Shown here: one piece after another, positions 53,901 through 62,339 of the stretch
How positions within the stretch are numbered: the first letter of the stretch is position 1
Layout of the letters: each line of letters opens with the position of its first letter
DNA from: Elusimicrobium minutum Pei191
GTDB taxonomy: Bacteria; Elusimicrobiota; Elusimicrobia; Elusimicrobiales; Elusimicrobiaceae
Length of the DNA: 64,000 bases
Direction of reading: 5' to 3'
Assembly (NCBI RefSeq): GCF_000020145.1
Contig: NC_010644.1
Location: forward strand, 62,001-126,000
Notes under the pieces: generated by a model
Seen by the model: the letters and a program-made list of their open reading frames with translations, nothing else
Databases searched by the model: none
Told to the model about the DNA's origin: nothing
Program-made: the position numbers and the translations under genes

Positions 53901-56239
53901 TTTTCCGGAGATACCGAACCCCTGCAATAAAGGTCTTCGGTTTTAGGCACATAATCAGGCCAATATTTGCTGCAGGTTATAGTGTTGTCGCCTAAACTGC
54001 TGTCTGAGATTTCATTAATTTGGTCGAAATGCACGTTTATTAAAGGTCCGCTTGAATTGCCTAAAGCGGTTAATTCGAACATGGTTTTCTCTGACAGGTC
54101 AACACCGCTGTCACTCAAAGGATAAACTATTGAAACCTCATCCGAATTAGTGAAATCGTAATCAATAACCAAAACATCCTGTGAATCAGAAGAACTGCTT
54201 GCCGAGTTGGGGTTTATTTGAAGAGCGTTTATGCTCTGCGTATCCCAATGTACGGCTCCCCAATAAGAATTTTGCCCTGTGCTGGTCTCAAAGCCCGGGT
54301 TCGAAGCTATTTTCCAATCTCTAAAAATCACGCTTCCCGCGACCATTTGTTTCGCGTCGTCCATATTATCAATAAGAGCGTAGCCGAAGAGGTTTTTTTC
54401 CCTTACGCTTTGCGCCACTTCACCGGAAGCTGAAATTTTTAAATCCTCGGTAACCTGTACGTCTTTTGCTTTTATGTCCGCTTCATAAACTGTAAGCTGC
54501 TGTGTAAGAGAGTTAATATTGGGAGCGCTGTTTGAAGTGCTGCTCCCTTCTTGTAAAACAGTGGCGCCGACTCCTATGTTTTCAGTAAAATCGTAATCCA
54601 GCCTTGCTCCTAATAATGAAACATCCGAACTTGAACCGCCAGTTGTGTCATAAGTAACGTCTATGGTGGAGTCCTCCGTAACGGTGCCTTCTTTGTAAAA
54701 AGTTAAAAAACCGGAAGAGTAGTCAATATAATAATCCTCATTTCTTTTTAAAGTACGTCCGTTTACTTTAACGGTTTCAGATTGTACAACTATATTCGGT
54801 TCCACAAAATAGGATTTTACTTTTGAGTTTAATTCAACTCTGAAAGATAAGTTTCTTGTAGACAACGGCGTGTTGTTATAAACGCTGGCTTCATTTAAAC
54901 GTCTGTTAAGTTTGAATGTGCCTTTTTCAAAATCAACCTCAATATCTTGCGGGTAAATTTGTCCTTCTTGTTTGCTTATATTGTTCCCGTTAGCGTCTTG
55001 CAAAACAAGCGTAAAATTACCGTTGCCGTCATCACGCGTTATTTGTTTACGCCCGATATTATACATGGTTTTTACTTCCGTATATGTGCTTGCTCGGCCG
55101 GGCGCTATGGGTTTATCGTAAGCTGCTTTTAAAAGTTTATAAGTGCTTGCGGCGCCTATATCAAACAGGCGTTGGCCCGCGGTGTTTGTGTAATCAATAA
55201 CAACGCTGTCGCTTTCCGCGAGCGAGTTTCTAAAAACTATTAAACTGTTATTGTAGTCTATAGTATAATCAACACCTCTTTCCAAAAGTCTAAATTTTCC
55301 GCTTGATATAATTAAAGGGTCCGCCGTGTCTGAGTAAGATAAAGTTTCAAAGCGAAACTGGCTTGATGAAGACCCGTCATTAAGATAGATAAATTCGCTG
55401 TTTCTTGCTATTTGATATGTAAAAAAGGAGGCGCCGGGATCTGATGAGTCAAGCATTTCTCTTACGTTGTAGTATGTTCTTCGAATATAATCAATGTCGC
55501 GTATGGTAACAGTTTCAAAAACGCTGGTTCCCCTAAACTGTTTTGACCTGCTGGTACCTTTTGTTTTGCTGCCTATAAGTCTTAAGTTTGCTTTGTCATG
55601 CTGTAAATGCATTTTAGCGCCGAAAAGCTGTTTGTTAAAAGAAATAAATTCCGTTTTAGGCAGAGATAATTGTACGTCGCCAAATTCCGCGCTTTGGACA
55701 AGTTCCCCTTCTTTACCGCGGTATGACACAAAAATATCTCTGGTATCTTCGTTTTGGTTATCGTAATTGATATCAACAAAAATTCTGTCCACTATTCTGC
55801 CTTGCATTTTTACCTGCATTTGCTGTTCAAACGCGAAACTGCTAAAACTCTTTGAATCAGTAGAATTTTTGTTTTCGTTTTTATAATTTTTAGCTTCACT
55901 TTTAATACCTAATGTCTGTCTGCCTGTTAAGGAAATGCTTGTTCCTTGCAACGGGATCGCAAATGACGGACGCAGGCTGGTAATCGGCGGGGGGACATCT
56001 TTATCTAAAGGGTTATCTCCGTCTATAGAGCGGACGGCATCTCTCCAAAATTGTTCGGAATAATCCATCAGTTCAACATTGCTTAATTCTTCTGGCGCGG
56101 CGGGAAAACTATCCTCCGGTAATGCAAGAATAGTGTAATCTTCATCACCGAGGATTGATAAGCCGTATTCATTGCCAAATAAAGGCAACGATTGCGTTAA
56201 CAACAAAAGAGACAACGTTAAACTGATAATTTTTTTCAT
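50981..56239 (-). CDS. SprA/Sov-like giant outer-membrane protein
   Basis: 1752 residues with a signal peptide (LTLSLLLLTQSLPLFG). The N-terminal part has the SprA-type blocks VKMQGRIVDRIFVDINYDNQ and EFGDVQLSLPKTEF...LFGAKM, repeated beta-strand modules, and the protein ends VTLQF, typical of an outer-membrane barrel. In Bacteroidota SprA forms the type IX secretion translocon, but related proteins occur in phyla without a full type IX system. It is shorter than Flavobacterium SprA (about 2,400 residues). It lies in an envelope neighbourhood beside lptFG. No other type IX gene is seen here. Confidence 0.75.
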   Translation of the reverse strand: MKKIISLTLSLLLLTQSLPLFGNEYGLSILGDEDYTILALPEDSFPAAPEELSNVELMDYSEQFWRDAVRSIDGDNPLDKDVPPPITSLRPSFAIPLQGTSISLTGRQTLGIKSEAKNYKNENKNSTDSKSFSSFAFEQQMQVKMQGRIVDRIFVDINYDNQNEDTRDIFVSYRGKEGELVQSAEFGDVQLSLPKTEFISFNKQLFGAKMHLQHDKANLRLIGSKTKGTSRSKQFRGTSVFETVTIRDIDYIRRTYYNVREMLDSSDPGASFFTYQIARNSEFIYLNDGSSSSQFRFETLSYSDTADPLIISSGKFRLLERGVDYTIDYNNSLIVFRNSLAESDSVVIDYTNTAGQRLFDIGAASTYKLLKAAYDKPIAPGRASTYTEVKTMYNIGRKQITRDDGNGNFTLVLQDANGNNISKQEGQIYPQDIEVDFEKGTFKLNRRLNEASVYNNTPLSTRNLSFRVELNSKVKSYFVEPNIVVQSETVKVNGRTLKRNEDYYIDYSSGFLTFYKEGTVTEDSTIDVTYDTTGGSSSDVSLLGARLDYDFTENIGVGATVLQEGSSTSNSAPNINSLTQQLTVYEADIKAKDVQVTEDLKISASGEVAQSVREKNLFGYALIDNMDDAKQMVAGSVIFRDWKIASNPGFETSTGQNSYWGAVHWDTQSINALQINPNSASSSSDSQDVLVIDYDFTNSDEVSIVYPLSDSGVDLSEKTMFELTALGNSSGPLINVHFDQINEISDSSLGDNTITCSKYWPDYVPKTEDLYCRGSVSPENDRGWLFVNPDNTTARYDPFANNEFNRFSQPNGIVDTQDLDNNGRLDTGNPNIGGSFGYPASAAINQPIAGMAGSILNNTTWETFTTPLNLTSLTKDNWTNIKHLRISLKYNGGSRTGRIKIANVGVSGNAWTPDSETSQITAINKTDNTNYLPIFDDAAGDGKQVFNYLYGSLDELRSESRNKNIFEQALAFYYDTVTYQEIHASRNFSSMDMTTHKELRFLLHVKDSDPDSVFFMRLGTDQNYQQINVPLDLAPNKWHLIKLKLTDKDNNGIPEILEPITPNVTVDTVNDPLSPANVNFKKISRVLAGVERKTGMPGSPSGEVWLNEIHMANSVTSKGLAYRTDMKVELNGWGEAGGTYKSIDDQFETPVTVNTNQKNTTQDYYLRLTKVNYLPISATYEQSRVETLTISDSVNTNTITSLDQGVVEKKTGKIKADFIKPQMPRLGMEYIFDRADYDMAERNDARNTYNATVNHTLPSGSFLRDLSLGYTSANNDINYSDRLLNSASNTSYNSSEDTRRVNARLSFEPWKGSSFTPSYSLTTVKEDRDGGGAPAISYNKSMQQQAGFTGNFRITKWLMPAVSYNISTNETNNLNEITFSNGDAYGVGELKNINRSADGGVALTLTVKEIFPKAKLFGNLVLSNSYKLQDADSYMYVEDGYDSKSDLWIRNNLGAKNKHAFRRNMTLRDTFTSSQRWSPFREYEFTENLLPLKTLSIINNFTQSFQTTEETGTESKSSSRTLPDSVITMSELEKLYGGTYWLTSTNIKMRYTHIQNEIFNTQLKKENNYGLELRFMFIKIFDTALIYSHRDGDTNDLRNNEISEKILRDEYSAQTSFFVKRFRLTPKLAFIESKNQQRMGIVTEQYEEFSPSLNCRLDFSVPGGIWLPFINRNYATTNRIIWNTNFAYTQRRSDVVVLENKNYYDFNTSFDYEFSKNLRLTVNGGVQLLDHLYVESESYVGYNIGTMVTLQF

Positions 56240-56288
56240 TTAGCGGAAAATACTCCACTATACATAATATAAAATCATATAAATGATT

Positions 56289-56297
56289 TGTTAAAAT
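56289..56297 (+). promoter_or_regulatory. Extended -10 promoter of lptF-lptG
   Basis: TTTGT-TAAAAT, 56 nt before lptF. A second TAAAAT (56338-56343) lies 9 nt before the ATG. The 113 bp divergent gap to the SprA-like gene is almost pure A and T. Confidence 0.45.
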
Positions 56298-56352
56298 ATT
56301 AAAAAAATAATTAATATATATATATTTAAAAAAAAGTTAAAATATATAAACA

Positions 56353-57447
56353 ATGCGCATAAACATAATTTCCAAATACATGATTAAGAACCTGCTTACC
56401 TTCTTTTTAGGAGCCTTGTTTGTTCTTGTTTTCATCTTTTTCATGATGCACTTTATCAAACTCTTTAATCTCGCCATGACATTTGGCGCGGATATGCTGT
56501 GGGTTTTTAAAACACTTGTAAAACTTGTGCCGGATGTTTTTTCTTTGTGTGCCCCTATGGCGTTTCAACTTGCGGTGCTGCTTACTTTGGGCAACATGAG
56601 TGAAAACGGCGAGATTATAGCTTTGCGCGCGGCTGGTTTTTCTTTTAAAGAAATAACAAAACCTCTTTTTATTTTTGCCTTATTTTTGTTTCTTGTAATT
56701 TTCTCTTTCACAAACTGGATAACGCCTAAAAACACAAAATCGTTTTTAGACGCCAGAAATAACGTGCGCGGCCGCATAGGCAAGGTAATTCTGGAACCCA
56801 AAACTTTTATGGAAATAGGCGACTGGAGTTTGTATATGGAAAGCCTAGATCCCAAAACAAATCTTATGTCGCAGGTGCGTTTGTTAAACAAAAACGATTC
56901 TGCAAATTATACTACAAAAATTAACGCTTTAAGCGGTATAGTGAATGTTACAAGCGATTATGTGGGGCTTAAACTTTTTGACGGGCAGATGCAAAGAGTG
57001 TCTTCCGAAGATCCTTCTAAAATAATGGCCGCTAATTTTAAAAGCTATCATGTAACGTTTCCTCTTGTGAGAGCGAAAGAAAGAAGATTAAGAGAGGAGG
57101 AATTTACCACTCCGCAGCTTATAGCGCGTATTTATTCCGGCGAACTGACGGACAAAGAAAGAGCCGAGCATAAAACCAACGTAGCCATGAGGCAGGTTTT
57201 AGCCTTGTCGCCTTTGGTTTTGGTTTTACTAAGCTGTCCGTTGGTTTTTAGTTTCGGCAAAAGGGCTAATAAGGCTTGGGGTATGCTTTGGAGTATAGTT
57301 ATAGTTCTTTCATTTTACATGCTGCTTATGGCGGGTGTAAGCTTGGGTAAAAAATATGAAATTGCGGCGTATTTCGCGCCGTTTTTACCGATAGCGGCAG
57401 GGTTAATAGTTTCGAGATATTTATGGAAAACAAGATTGAAAAGATAA
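56353..57447 (+). CDS. lptF: LPS export permease LptF (YjgP/YjgQ)
   Basis: 364 residues with six membrane segments and the large periplasmic beta-jellyroll loop between helices 3 and 4. IISKYMIKNLLTFFLGALFVLVFIFF opens the protein, and LVLLSCPLVFSFGKR opens the C-terminal helices. With LptG and LptB it extracts LPS from the inner membrane. It overlaps lptG by 25 bp. Which of the pair is F or G is assigned by order only. Confidence 0.9.
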   Translation: MRINIISKYMIKNLLTFFLGALFVLVFIFFMMHFIKLFNLAMTFGADMLWVFKTLVKLVPDVFSLCAPMAFQLAVLLTLGNMSENGEIIALRAAGFSFKEITKPLFIFALFLFLVIFSFTNWITPKNTKSFLDARNNVRGRIGKVILEPKTFMEIGDWSLYMESLDPKTNLMSQVRLLNKNDSANYTTKINALSGIVNVTSDYVGLKLFDGQMQRVSSEDPSKIMAANFKSYHVTFPLVRAKERRLREEEFTTPQLIARIYSGELTDKERAEHKTNVAMRQVLALSPLVLVLLSCPLVFSFGKRANKAWGMLWSIVIVLSFYMLLMAGVSLGKKYEIAAYFAPFLPIAAGLIVSRYLWKTRLKR

Positions 57448-58535
57448 AACCTAAAATACTTTACAGATACATAGCCTCAAAATTTTGGATGCCGTTTTTC
57501 TTTGCGATGGCAATGTTTTGCATTTTAGTTTTGTTAGGTGATTTTTTTGAGAATATAAAAAGCATCACCAACGGCTATGCCACATTCAGACTGATTTTAA
57601 AATATTGTTTTTTAAATTTACCCAGCTGGCTGGGCATGCTTTTGCCGGTTGCCTGCCTGCTTGCTGTTTTATTTGTTATTTCCGACATGGTCGCCGGCGG
57701 GGAATGGACCGCCTGTCTGGCAAGCGGCTACAGGCCTGGGCAACTGTTTGTTCCTTTAATCGCGTGTGTTATTTTGGTTGTTTTTCTTAATTCCTTAATG
57801 CAGGAGTTTGTTTATCCGCGCGTCAGCCAAAAGGCTGAGCAGGTATTTCGCAGGCAGCTCCGGGGGGATAAAGATTTTCAAGCAGGTATAGAAAGAAATA
57901 TTACGTTAAGAATTAATCCCCGCCAAATGCTTTTGGCGCAAACTTTACAAAGCGGTTCCTTGACTATGTACGGCATAACAACGGAATTTTATAATGAAAA
58001 TTGGGAAATAGAAAAGCAGATAGTGGCCAGAAATCTTGTGTGGGATAAAGACGAAAAAATTTGGTTTTATAAAGACGGCGTAATACGTTATTTCGAAGAG
58101 GGTATAACCATAAGAGAAGAAGTTTTTGATACGCTTGAATCTGATTTAAAAGTAGCGCCTAAAGATATCAGCGTAGGCGATATTGAAGAAAAAGCAATCA
58201 GCGTGCGTGAGTTGCTTAAAAAAATAAGCTTTTTGGGCCGTAGTGGTTTAGTGACTTATAAAGAAAAAACAAATTTGCATAATAAACTGGCTATGCCTGT
58301 TATGACTATAATTATGTGCTTGATAGGAATGCCTTTCGCAGTAACCGTAAGAAAAAGGGGCAAAGTAATAAATATTATCGCCGCTCTTGTAATGTCTTTT
58401 TCTTTCTGGTGGGTAATGACAATGGCAAGCACAGCGGGGCAAAACGGAATTTTAAGCCCTTTTATAGCAGGTTGGGGAATTGTTGTTTTGGCCGCCGCCG
58501 CTGTTTTTATTGAATTTAAAATAATGAAAATATAA
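57423..58535 (+). CDS. lptG: LPS export permease LptG (YjgP/YjgQ)
   Basis: 370 residues, same fold as the gene before it: KILYRYIASKFWMPFFFAMAMFCILVLL, an inner periplasmic domain, and IIMCLIGMPFAVTVRKRGKV at the start of the C-terminal helices. It starts within lptF, so the subunits are probably made in equal amount. LptB, C and A are not in the window. Confidence 0.9.
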   Translation: MENKIEKIKPKILYRYIASKFWMPFFFAMAMFCILVLLGDFFENIKSITNGYATFRLILKYCFLNLPSWLGMLLPVACLLAVLFVISDMVAGGEWTACLASGYRPGQLFVPLIACVILVVFLNSLMQEFVYPRVSQKAEQVFRRQLRGDKDFQAGIERNITLRINPRQMLLAQTLQSGSLTMYGITTEFYNENWEIEKQIVARNLVWDKDEKIWFYKDGVIRYFEEGITIREEVFDTLESDLKVAPKDISVGDIEEKAISVRELLKKISFLGRSGLVTYKEKTNLHNKLAMPVMTIIMCLIGMPFAVTVRKRGKVINIIAALVMSFSFWWVMTMASTAGQNGILSPFIAGWGIVVLAAAAVFIEFKIMKI

Positions 58536-58547
58536 AAATAAAAGTAT

Positions 58548-58579
58548 AAAAAACGCCCTTCTAAGAAAGGCGTTTTTTA
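58548..58579. terminator. Bidirectional terminator
   Basis: AAAAAACGCC, an 11 nt loop, then GGCGTTTTTT between lptG and the response regulator. Confidence 0.82.
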
Positions 58580-58936
58580 TGTTGTTTTAAACTTTTGCAG
58601 GGCTAAAGTAAGATCATCGGTGCTGAAAGGCTTATAAATAATGTCGTCCGCTCCCAAACTTTGTGCTTCTTGCGTTATTATTTTTTGGTTCATTCCCGTG
58701 ATAATAATAACTTTAATATCTTTGTGATATTGTTTTAAAGCCCTTAAAGTATCTAAGCCGTTTTCGTTAGGGAAGAAAATATCAAGAAGTACAATATTAA
58801 CTTTATTTGTTTTAAGATAATCAAAAAGCTCCGCTGAGGAAGCCGCCTGACACATCACTTCATAACCGAAAGACTCCAAGGTGTTTGATATTGCGGCTCT
58901 TAGCATGTCTGAATCATCAACCAATGCTATTTTCAT
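58577..58936 (-). CDS. Single-domain response regulator, CheY-like
   Basis: 119 residues with D7-D8, phospho-acceptor D52, T80 and K102, all present; no output domain. It stands 10 bp downstream of the phosphohexomutase on the same strand. The partner kinase is unknown; a role in motility or pilus control is only a guess. Confidence 0.92.
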   Translation of the reverse strand: MKIALVDDSDMLRAAISNTLESFGYEVMCQAASSAELFDYLKTNKVNIVLLDIFFPNENGLDTLRALKQYHKDIKVIIITGMNQKIITQEAQSLGADDIIYKPFSTDDLTLALQKFKTT

Positions 58937-58946
58937 TATGCCTCCG

Positions 58947-60350
58947 TTATTTTATAAAAGGTACAGCTAATTTATAACCGAAATCCAGCAAAGCCTGGGT
59001 TTTTTTCTTATCCGAAGTTTCGGCATAAACCCTGAGCAGCGGCTCTGTACCCGAAGGCCTTATAAGAAGCCACTCATCATCTTCAAATATAATTTTAAGG
59101 CCGTCTTGCGTTATGGTCTGGGCTATTTTATAACCTAGAATCTTTGCGGGAACCTTTCTTTTAATTTTATCGGTTAAAAACCCTTTGTCCAGGGGTTTTT
59201 TTAAAGGATGGTCGTTTCTTAAATAAACGCTGGCGCCGTATTCTTTTTCAATATTTGCGACAAGTTCGCTGGCTTTTTTGCCTGTGCTTGCCATAATGTA
59301 AAGAAAAGTAAGGGCTACAATCATGCCGTCTCTGTCAGGCACAATACCTTTCCATGCGTATCCGCCGGATTCTTCCACACCGAAAGCGACGTCTTCAACC
59401 GCCATTTTTTCGGCTACGTATTTAAAGCCTATATTAACTTCCTCAAAGGGCATATTTTGTTTGCGGGCGATTCTTTTAAGCAAATATCCCATGGATAACG
59501 TTTGCACCACCCTGCCTTTTAATTTCTTGTTTTTAATAAGGTAGTTAAGCAATATGGCAGATAAAATTTCAGGCGTAAGGCAGCTGCCTTTTTCATCAAT
59601 AATTGTAACCCTGTCGCCGTCGCCGTCAAAAGCTATGCCCAGCGCGGCCTTGTTTTTTGTAACCGCCGTCATAAGCTCTGTCAAATTTTCAGCAATAGGT
59701 TCAGGCTTTATTCCTTTAAAAGAAGGGTCGTATTCTTCTCTTAAAGTTATTATTTTGTTTTTAGGCAAAACCTTTTCAGCTATACCGGCGGCGCTGCCGT
59801 ACATATAGTCAAAAACTATCGGGGATTTTATTCCTTGTATTTTTTTTGTGTTTATATGTGAGTTTAAATATTTAAGGTATACGTTTTTAAAATCTTTTTG
59901 TTCAGCTTTTTGACCGTGAAGGTAAAGCACTGGGCTTTCGTCTATAAAACCTTCAATTTCTTTTGTAATTCTGGGAGAGGCGGACGCGCCCTCAATTTTT
60001 ATTTTCACGCCGTTCCAATGCGGTTTGTTGTGGCTTGCCGTTACTATTATGCCCATCCAAAACTGTTCCATGCTTAAGCAACTTAATACGGGTGAGGAAA
60101 CCGGCTCGGAAAGTAAAATAACGTCAATTTTATTAGAACGTAAAATGGCGGCTATATCCGCGGCGAACCTGTCTGATAAGAACCTTCTGTCGTAACCTAC
60201 GGCAACCGTATGTTTGCCCGGTTCTGATGAGGGGGCGTTCTCATTTATAAAATCAGCCAAAGCTTGCGCGAGTCTTCGCACATTTTCAAAAGTAAAATCC
60301 CATGCGATAATGCCGCGCCATCCATCGGTAGTGAATTTTATATCAGCCAT
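58947..60350 (-). CDS. Phosphoglucomutase/phosphomannomutase
   Basis: 467 residues, alpha-D-phosphohexomutase family. The phospho-Ser loop is TASHNKPHWNGVKIK (usual form TASHNP, here with Lys for Pro), the metal loop is DGDGDRVTI, the sugar-binding block is GVEESGGYAW, and the phosphate site is IRPSGTEPLLRVYAE. It converts hexose 6- to 1-phosphate and could feed GlgC. Substrate (glucose, mannose or glucosamine) not assigned. AGGAG precedes the start. Confidence 0.93.
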   Translation of the reverse strand: MADIKFTTDGWRGIIAWDFTFENVRRLAQALADFINENAPSSEPGKHTVAVGYDRRFLSDRFAADIAAILRSNKIDVILLSEPVSSPVLSCLSMEQFWMGIIVTASHNKPHWNGVKIKIEGASASPRITKEIEGFIDESPVLYLHGQKAEQKDFKNVYLKYLNSHINTKKIQGIKSPIVFDYMYGSAAGIAEKVLPKNKIITLREEYDPSFKGIKPEPIAENLTELMTAVTKNKAALGIAFDGDGDRVTIIDEKGSCLTPEILSAILLNYLIKNKKLKGRVVQTLSMGYLLKRIARKQNMPFEEVNIGFKYVAEKMAVEDVAFGVEESGGYAWKGIVPDRDGMIVALTFLYIMASTGKKASELVANIEKEYGASVYLRNDHPLKKPLDKGFLTDKIKRKVPAKILGYKIAQTITQDGLKIIFEDDEWLLIRPSGTEPLLRVYAETSDKKKTQALLDFGYKLAVPFIK

Positions 60351-60498
60351 TTAAATCTCCTAAAATAAAAAATCTTAATATAAATAAAGCATATTTTGCT
60401 TGAACTTGCCAAACTATATATTTTGGGACGATTAGCGGTTTTTTTACGCTATTTTAGCTTTCCGCCATAATAAGCAAGCTTTATTAAAAAATATAAAA

Positions 60499-60841
60499 TG
60501 GAGGTGGGGGGATTCGCACCCCCGTCCAAGCACAGCATAATCTAGGCTACTACAGGTTTAGTTACGGTTAATAACAAAACCCAAGGCCCGTAACCGCCGG
60601 AGTTTTGTTCGCCTCGTAAGTCTTAAGTTCTAAAGTACGACGCTCGCCTTTAAAACAGCATCCCGCTTCTTGACCATATTCCCCGCTTCGCGGGAGAAAG
60701 CAGAGATATGGAAACTAGGCTGTAGCCCAGTTAAGTTCGGTTTGATTGCCGATTATTTTTTTTAGCCCTGTTTTAACTGGCCTGGCCAACCAGTACCTGC
60801 AACCAAGAGTAGACATGCACCTGTCGAAACTTGTCACCCCC
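60499..60841 (-). ncRNA. ssrA: Transfer-messenger RNA (tmRNA)
   Basis: The 5' end GGGGGTGACAAGTTTCGACAGG and 3' end pair as an acceptor stem (GGGGGTG with CACCTCC), with a T arm of five G-C pairs. The CCA is not encoded. The resume codon is taken as GGC after ATAATC, which resembles the E. coli context; the predicted tag is (A)GNQTELNWATA, ending at TAG. It rescues stalled ribosomes. An AAAACGGC/GCCGT hairpin lies just upstream (60854-60882). The stretch 60351-60498 downstream holds no gene. Confidence 0.93.
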
Positions 60842-60939
60842 GTGTATAAAAGCAAAAGACGGCTTTTGCCGTTTTAATTTTGCTCTCCTACCTTATAAGG
60901 GATTAATATTGTATCATTTTTATATAAGGATATAAAATA

Positions 60940-61347
60940 ATGTATATAAGCAAAAAACCATCAATTTATATAATTGACGGGCATAATTTTGTCCGAAGCT
61001 GTCTTAACGCCACCGCAGAAAATGAGGAAGAACTTACCAAAGAATTTCTTGATTTTTTAGAAGACTTGTCCGAAACGGAGCATTATTACGGTTCTTTTTT
61101 CAGGGTAATCTTTGACGGCGTGTTCAGACCCGTTGGCAGCACGGTAAGGCGCGCTTTAAAAGTTTACTTCGCCGAAGATATAAGCGCGGACGAACTTATA
61201 TACGAGCAGGCGCTTTATCTGCACAATAACGGCGAGCGCGTTACGGTTGTTACTTCGGATAGAAGTTTACAGCAATATGTCAAAGAATATGAGATTAAAG
61301 TAATGTTTTGCCAAAAGTTTTTCAATAAAACTAAAGATCTTGTTTAA
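60940..61347 (+). CDS. NYN-domain (YacP/Rae1-like) putative ribonuclease
   Basis: 135 residues. YIIDGHNFVRS at the start, FDGVFRPVG, ADELIYEQAL and TVVTSDRSL carry the four Asp residues expected in a PIN-like NYN active site. Bacillus YacP/Rae1 is a ribosome-associated endoribonuclease of about 170 residues; this one is shorter at the C-terminus. AAGGA precedes the start at a long spacing. Placed next to ssrA, but only by position. Confidence 0.8.
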   Translation: MYISKKPSIYIIDGHNFVRSCLNATAENEEELTKEFLDFLEDLSETEHYYGSFFRVIFDGVFRPVGSTVRRALKVYFAEDISADELIYEQALYLHNNGERVTVVTSDRSLQQYVKEYEIKVMFCQKFFNKTKDLV

Positions 61348-61427
61348 AGTACACTTTAATATAAAATAGAATGATTTTTATCTATAGTGAAAAATTGAAG
61401 TAGTTTTTTGTTTTAGCTTTATAAATT

Positions 61428-61457
61428 TTGCACAATATAAAATTTATTTGCTAAAAT
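61428..61457 (+). promoter_or_regulatory. Promoter of tRNA-Leu
   Basis: TTGCAC, 18 bp, TAAAAT, with TG one base before the -10 (TTTGC-TAAAAT). The expected start is a few bases before the tRNA at 61467. The rest of 61348-61466 holds no gene. Confidence 0.6.
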
Positions 61458-61466
61458 ATACACGTT

Positions 61467-61550
61467 GGGCTGGTGGCGGAATTGGTAGACGCGACAGACT
61501 TAAAATCTGTTGATCGCAAGATCGTGGGGGTTCGAGTCCCCCCCTGCCCA
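61467..61550 (+). tRNA. tRNA-Leu (UAA)
   Basis: An 84 nt cloverleaf with a long variable arm (TGATCGCAAGATCG). Anticodon stem ACAGA/TCTGT with loop CTTAAAA gives anticodon TAA. T arm GGGGG-TTCGAGT-CCCCC. The acceptor has one T-T mismatch at the fifth pair. CCA is not encoded, unlike the tRNA-Val here. Confidence 0.93.
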
Positions 61551-61598
61551 CACTTTCTTATGGGTTAAGACAAAAACTGTTTTGGGGGAGTGATAAAA

Positions 61599-62267
61599 AT
61601 GTTTGAAGATTTTAAAAATACTGTTGGACAGGCGTTTGGCTGGGTTTTTACAGTGCTTCCTGAGGCAAGAATTCCCGTTCTTTTAATTGCCATAGCCGGT
61701 GCACTGCTAGGCTGGTTTTTATGGTGCTGGCTTGGCATTATTGTTCTGGCTTTTGCCGTTTTTTGCGCGTTTTTCTTTAGAAGTCCTGAAAGAAACACCG
61801 TTTTTTCTAAGGATGAAATAGCTTGCCCTGCCGATGGCACGGTAATGTCTGTAAAAACAGAAGAAGACCCTAATGTAGTGGTAATCCGCATTTTCCTTTC
61901 TATTTTTAACGTACACGTTCAACGCGCCACTATGTCAGGCACGGTGGAAGATGTTGTTTATACACAGGGCGGTTTTTTGTTTGCCAATAATCCCGACGCT
62001 GATAAAAATGAAAGGAATTTAATTAAACTTTCAAAAAATTATAAGTTTGCCCATATTGAACAAATTACCGGCGCTATAGCCAGAAGAATTATTTGTAACG
62101 TTAAAAAAGGCGACGAATTAACCATAGGGCAGCTTGTCGGGCATATAAGGTTTGGCTCGCAGGTCGCGGTATATTTGCCGAAAGACGCTGTAAGAGTGTT
62201 GGTTAAAGAAGGACAAAAAGTTGAAGGCGGCGTTACTGTTTTAGGCCTTTGGCACCAGGCTCCGTAA
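61599..62267 (+). CDS. psd: Phosphatidylserine decarboxylase proenzyme, short type
   Basis: 222 residues from the ATG at 61599, behind GGGGGAG; a GTG at 61590 is the alternative. Two hydrophobic N-terminal segments are followed by CPADGTVMSV, IFLSIFNVHVQRA, and the self-cleavage site RFGSQVAVYLP, where the Ser becomes the pyruvoyl cofactor. It makes phosphatidylethanolamine. pssA follows in the same direction. Confidence 0.94.
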   Translation: MFEDFKNTVGQAFGWVFTVLPEARIPVLLIAIAGALLGWFLWCWLGIIVLAFAVFCAFFFRSPERNTVFSKDEIACPADGTVMSVKTEEDPNVVVIRIFLSIFNVHVQRATMSGTVEDVVYTQGGFLFANNPDADKNERNLIKLSKNYKFAHIEQITGAIARRIICNVKKGDELTIGQLVGHIRFGSQVAVYLPKDAVRVLVKEGQKVEGGVTVLGLWHQAP

Positions 62268-62287
62268 TTTTAGAGAACTTTGTTTTA

Positions 62288-62319
62288 TTGCCGCCAAAAA
62301 ACAACTTTTTTGGCGGCAA
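62288..62319 (+). other. Perfect hairpin between psd and pssA
   Basis: TTGCCGCCAAAAAA-CAAC-TTTTTTGGCGGCAA: a 14 bp perfect stem with a tetraloop. The T tract is inside the stem and the sequence after it is AATATTTT. It could be a partial terminator or an mRNA processing site within the operon. Confidence 0.65.
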
Positions 62320-62339
62320 AATATTTTAAGGCGGAAAAT

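Noticed and set aside
60854-60882. Hairpin upstream of tmRNA as a terminator for a plus-strand gene
   Set aside because: No plus-strand gene precedes it; on the minus strand it lies in the expected tmRNA precursor or promoter region.
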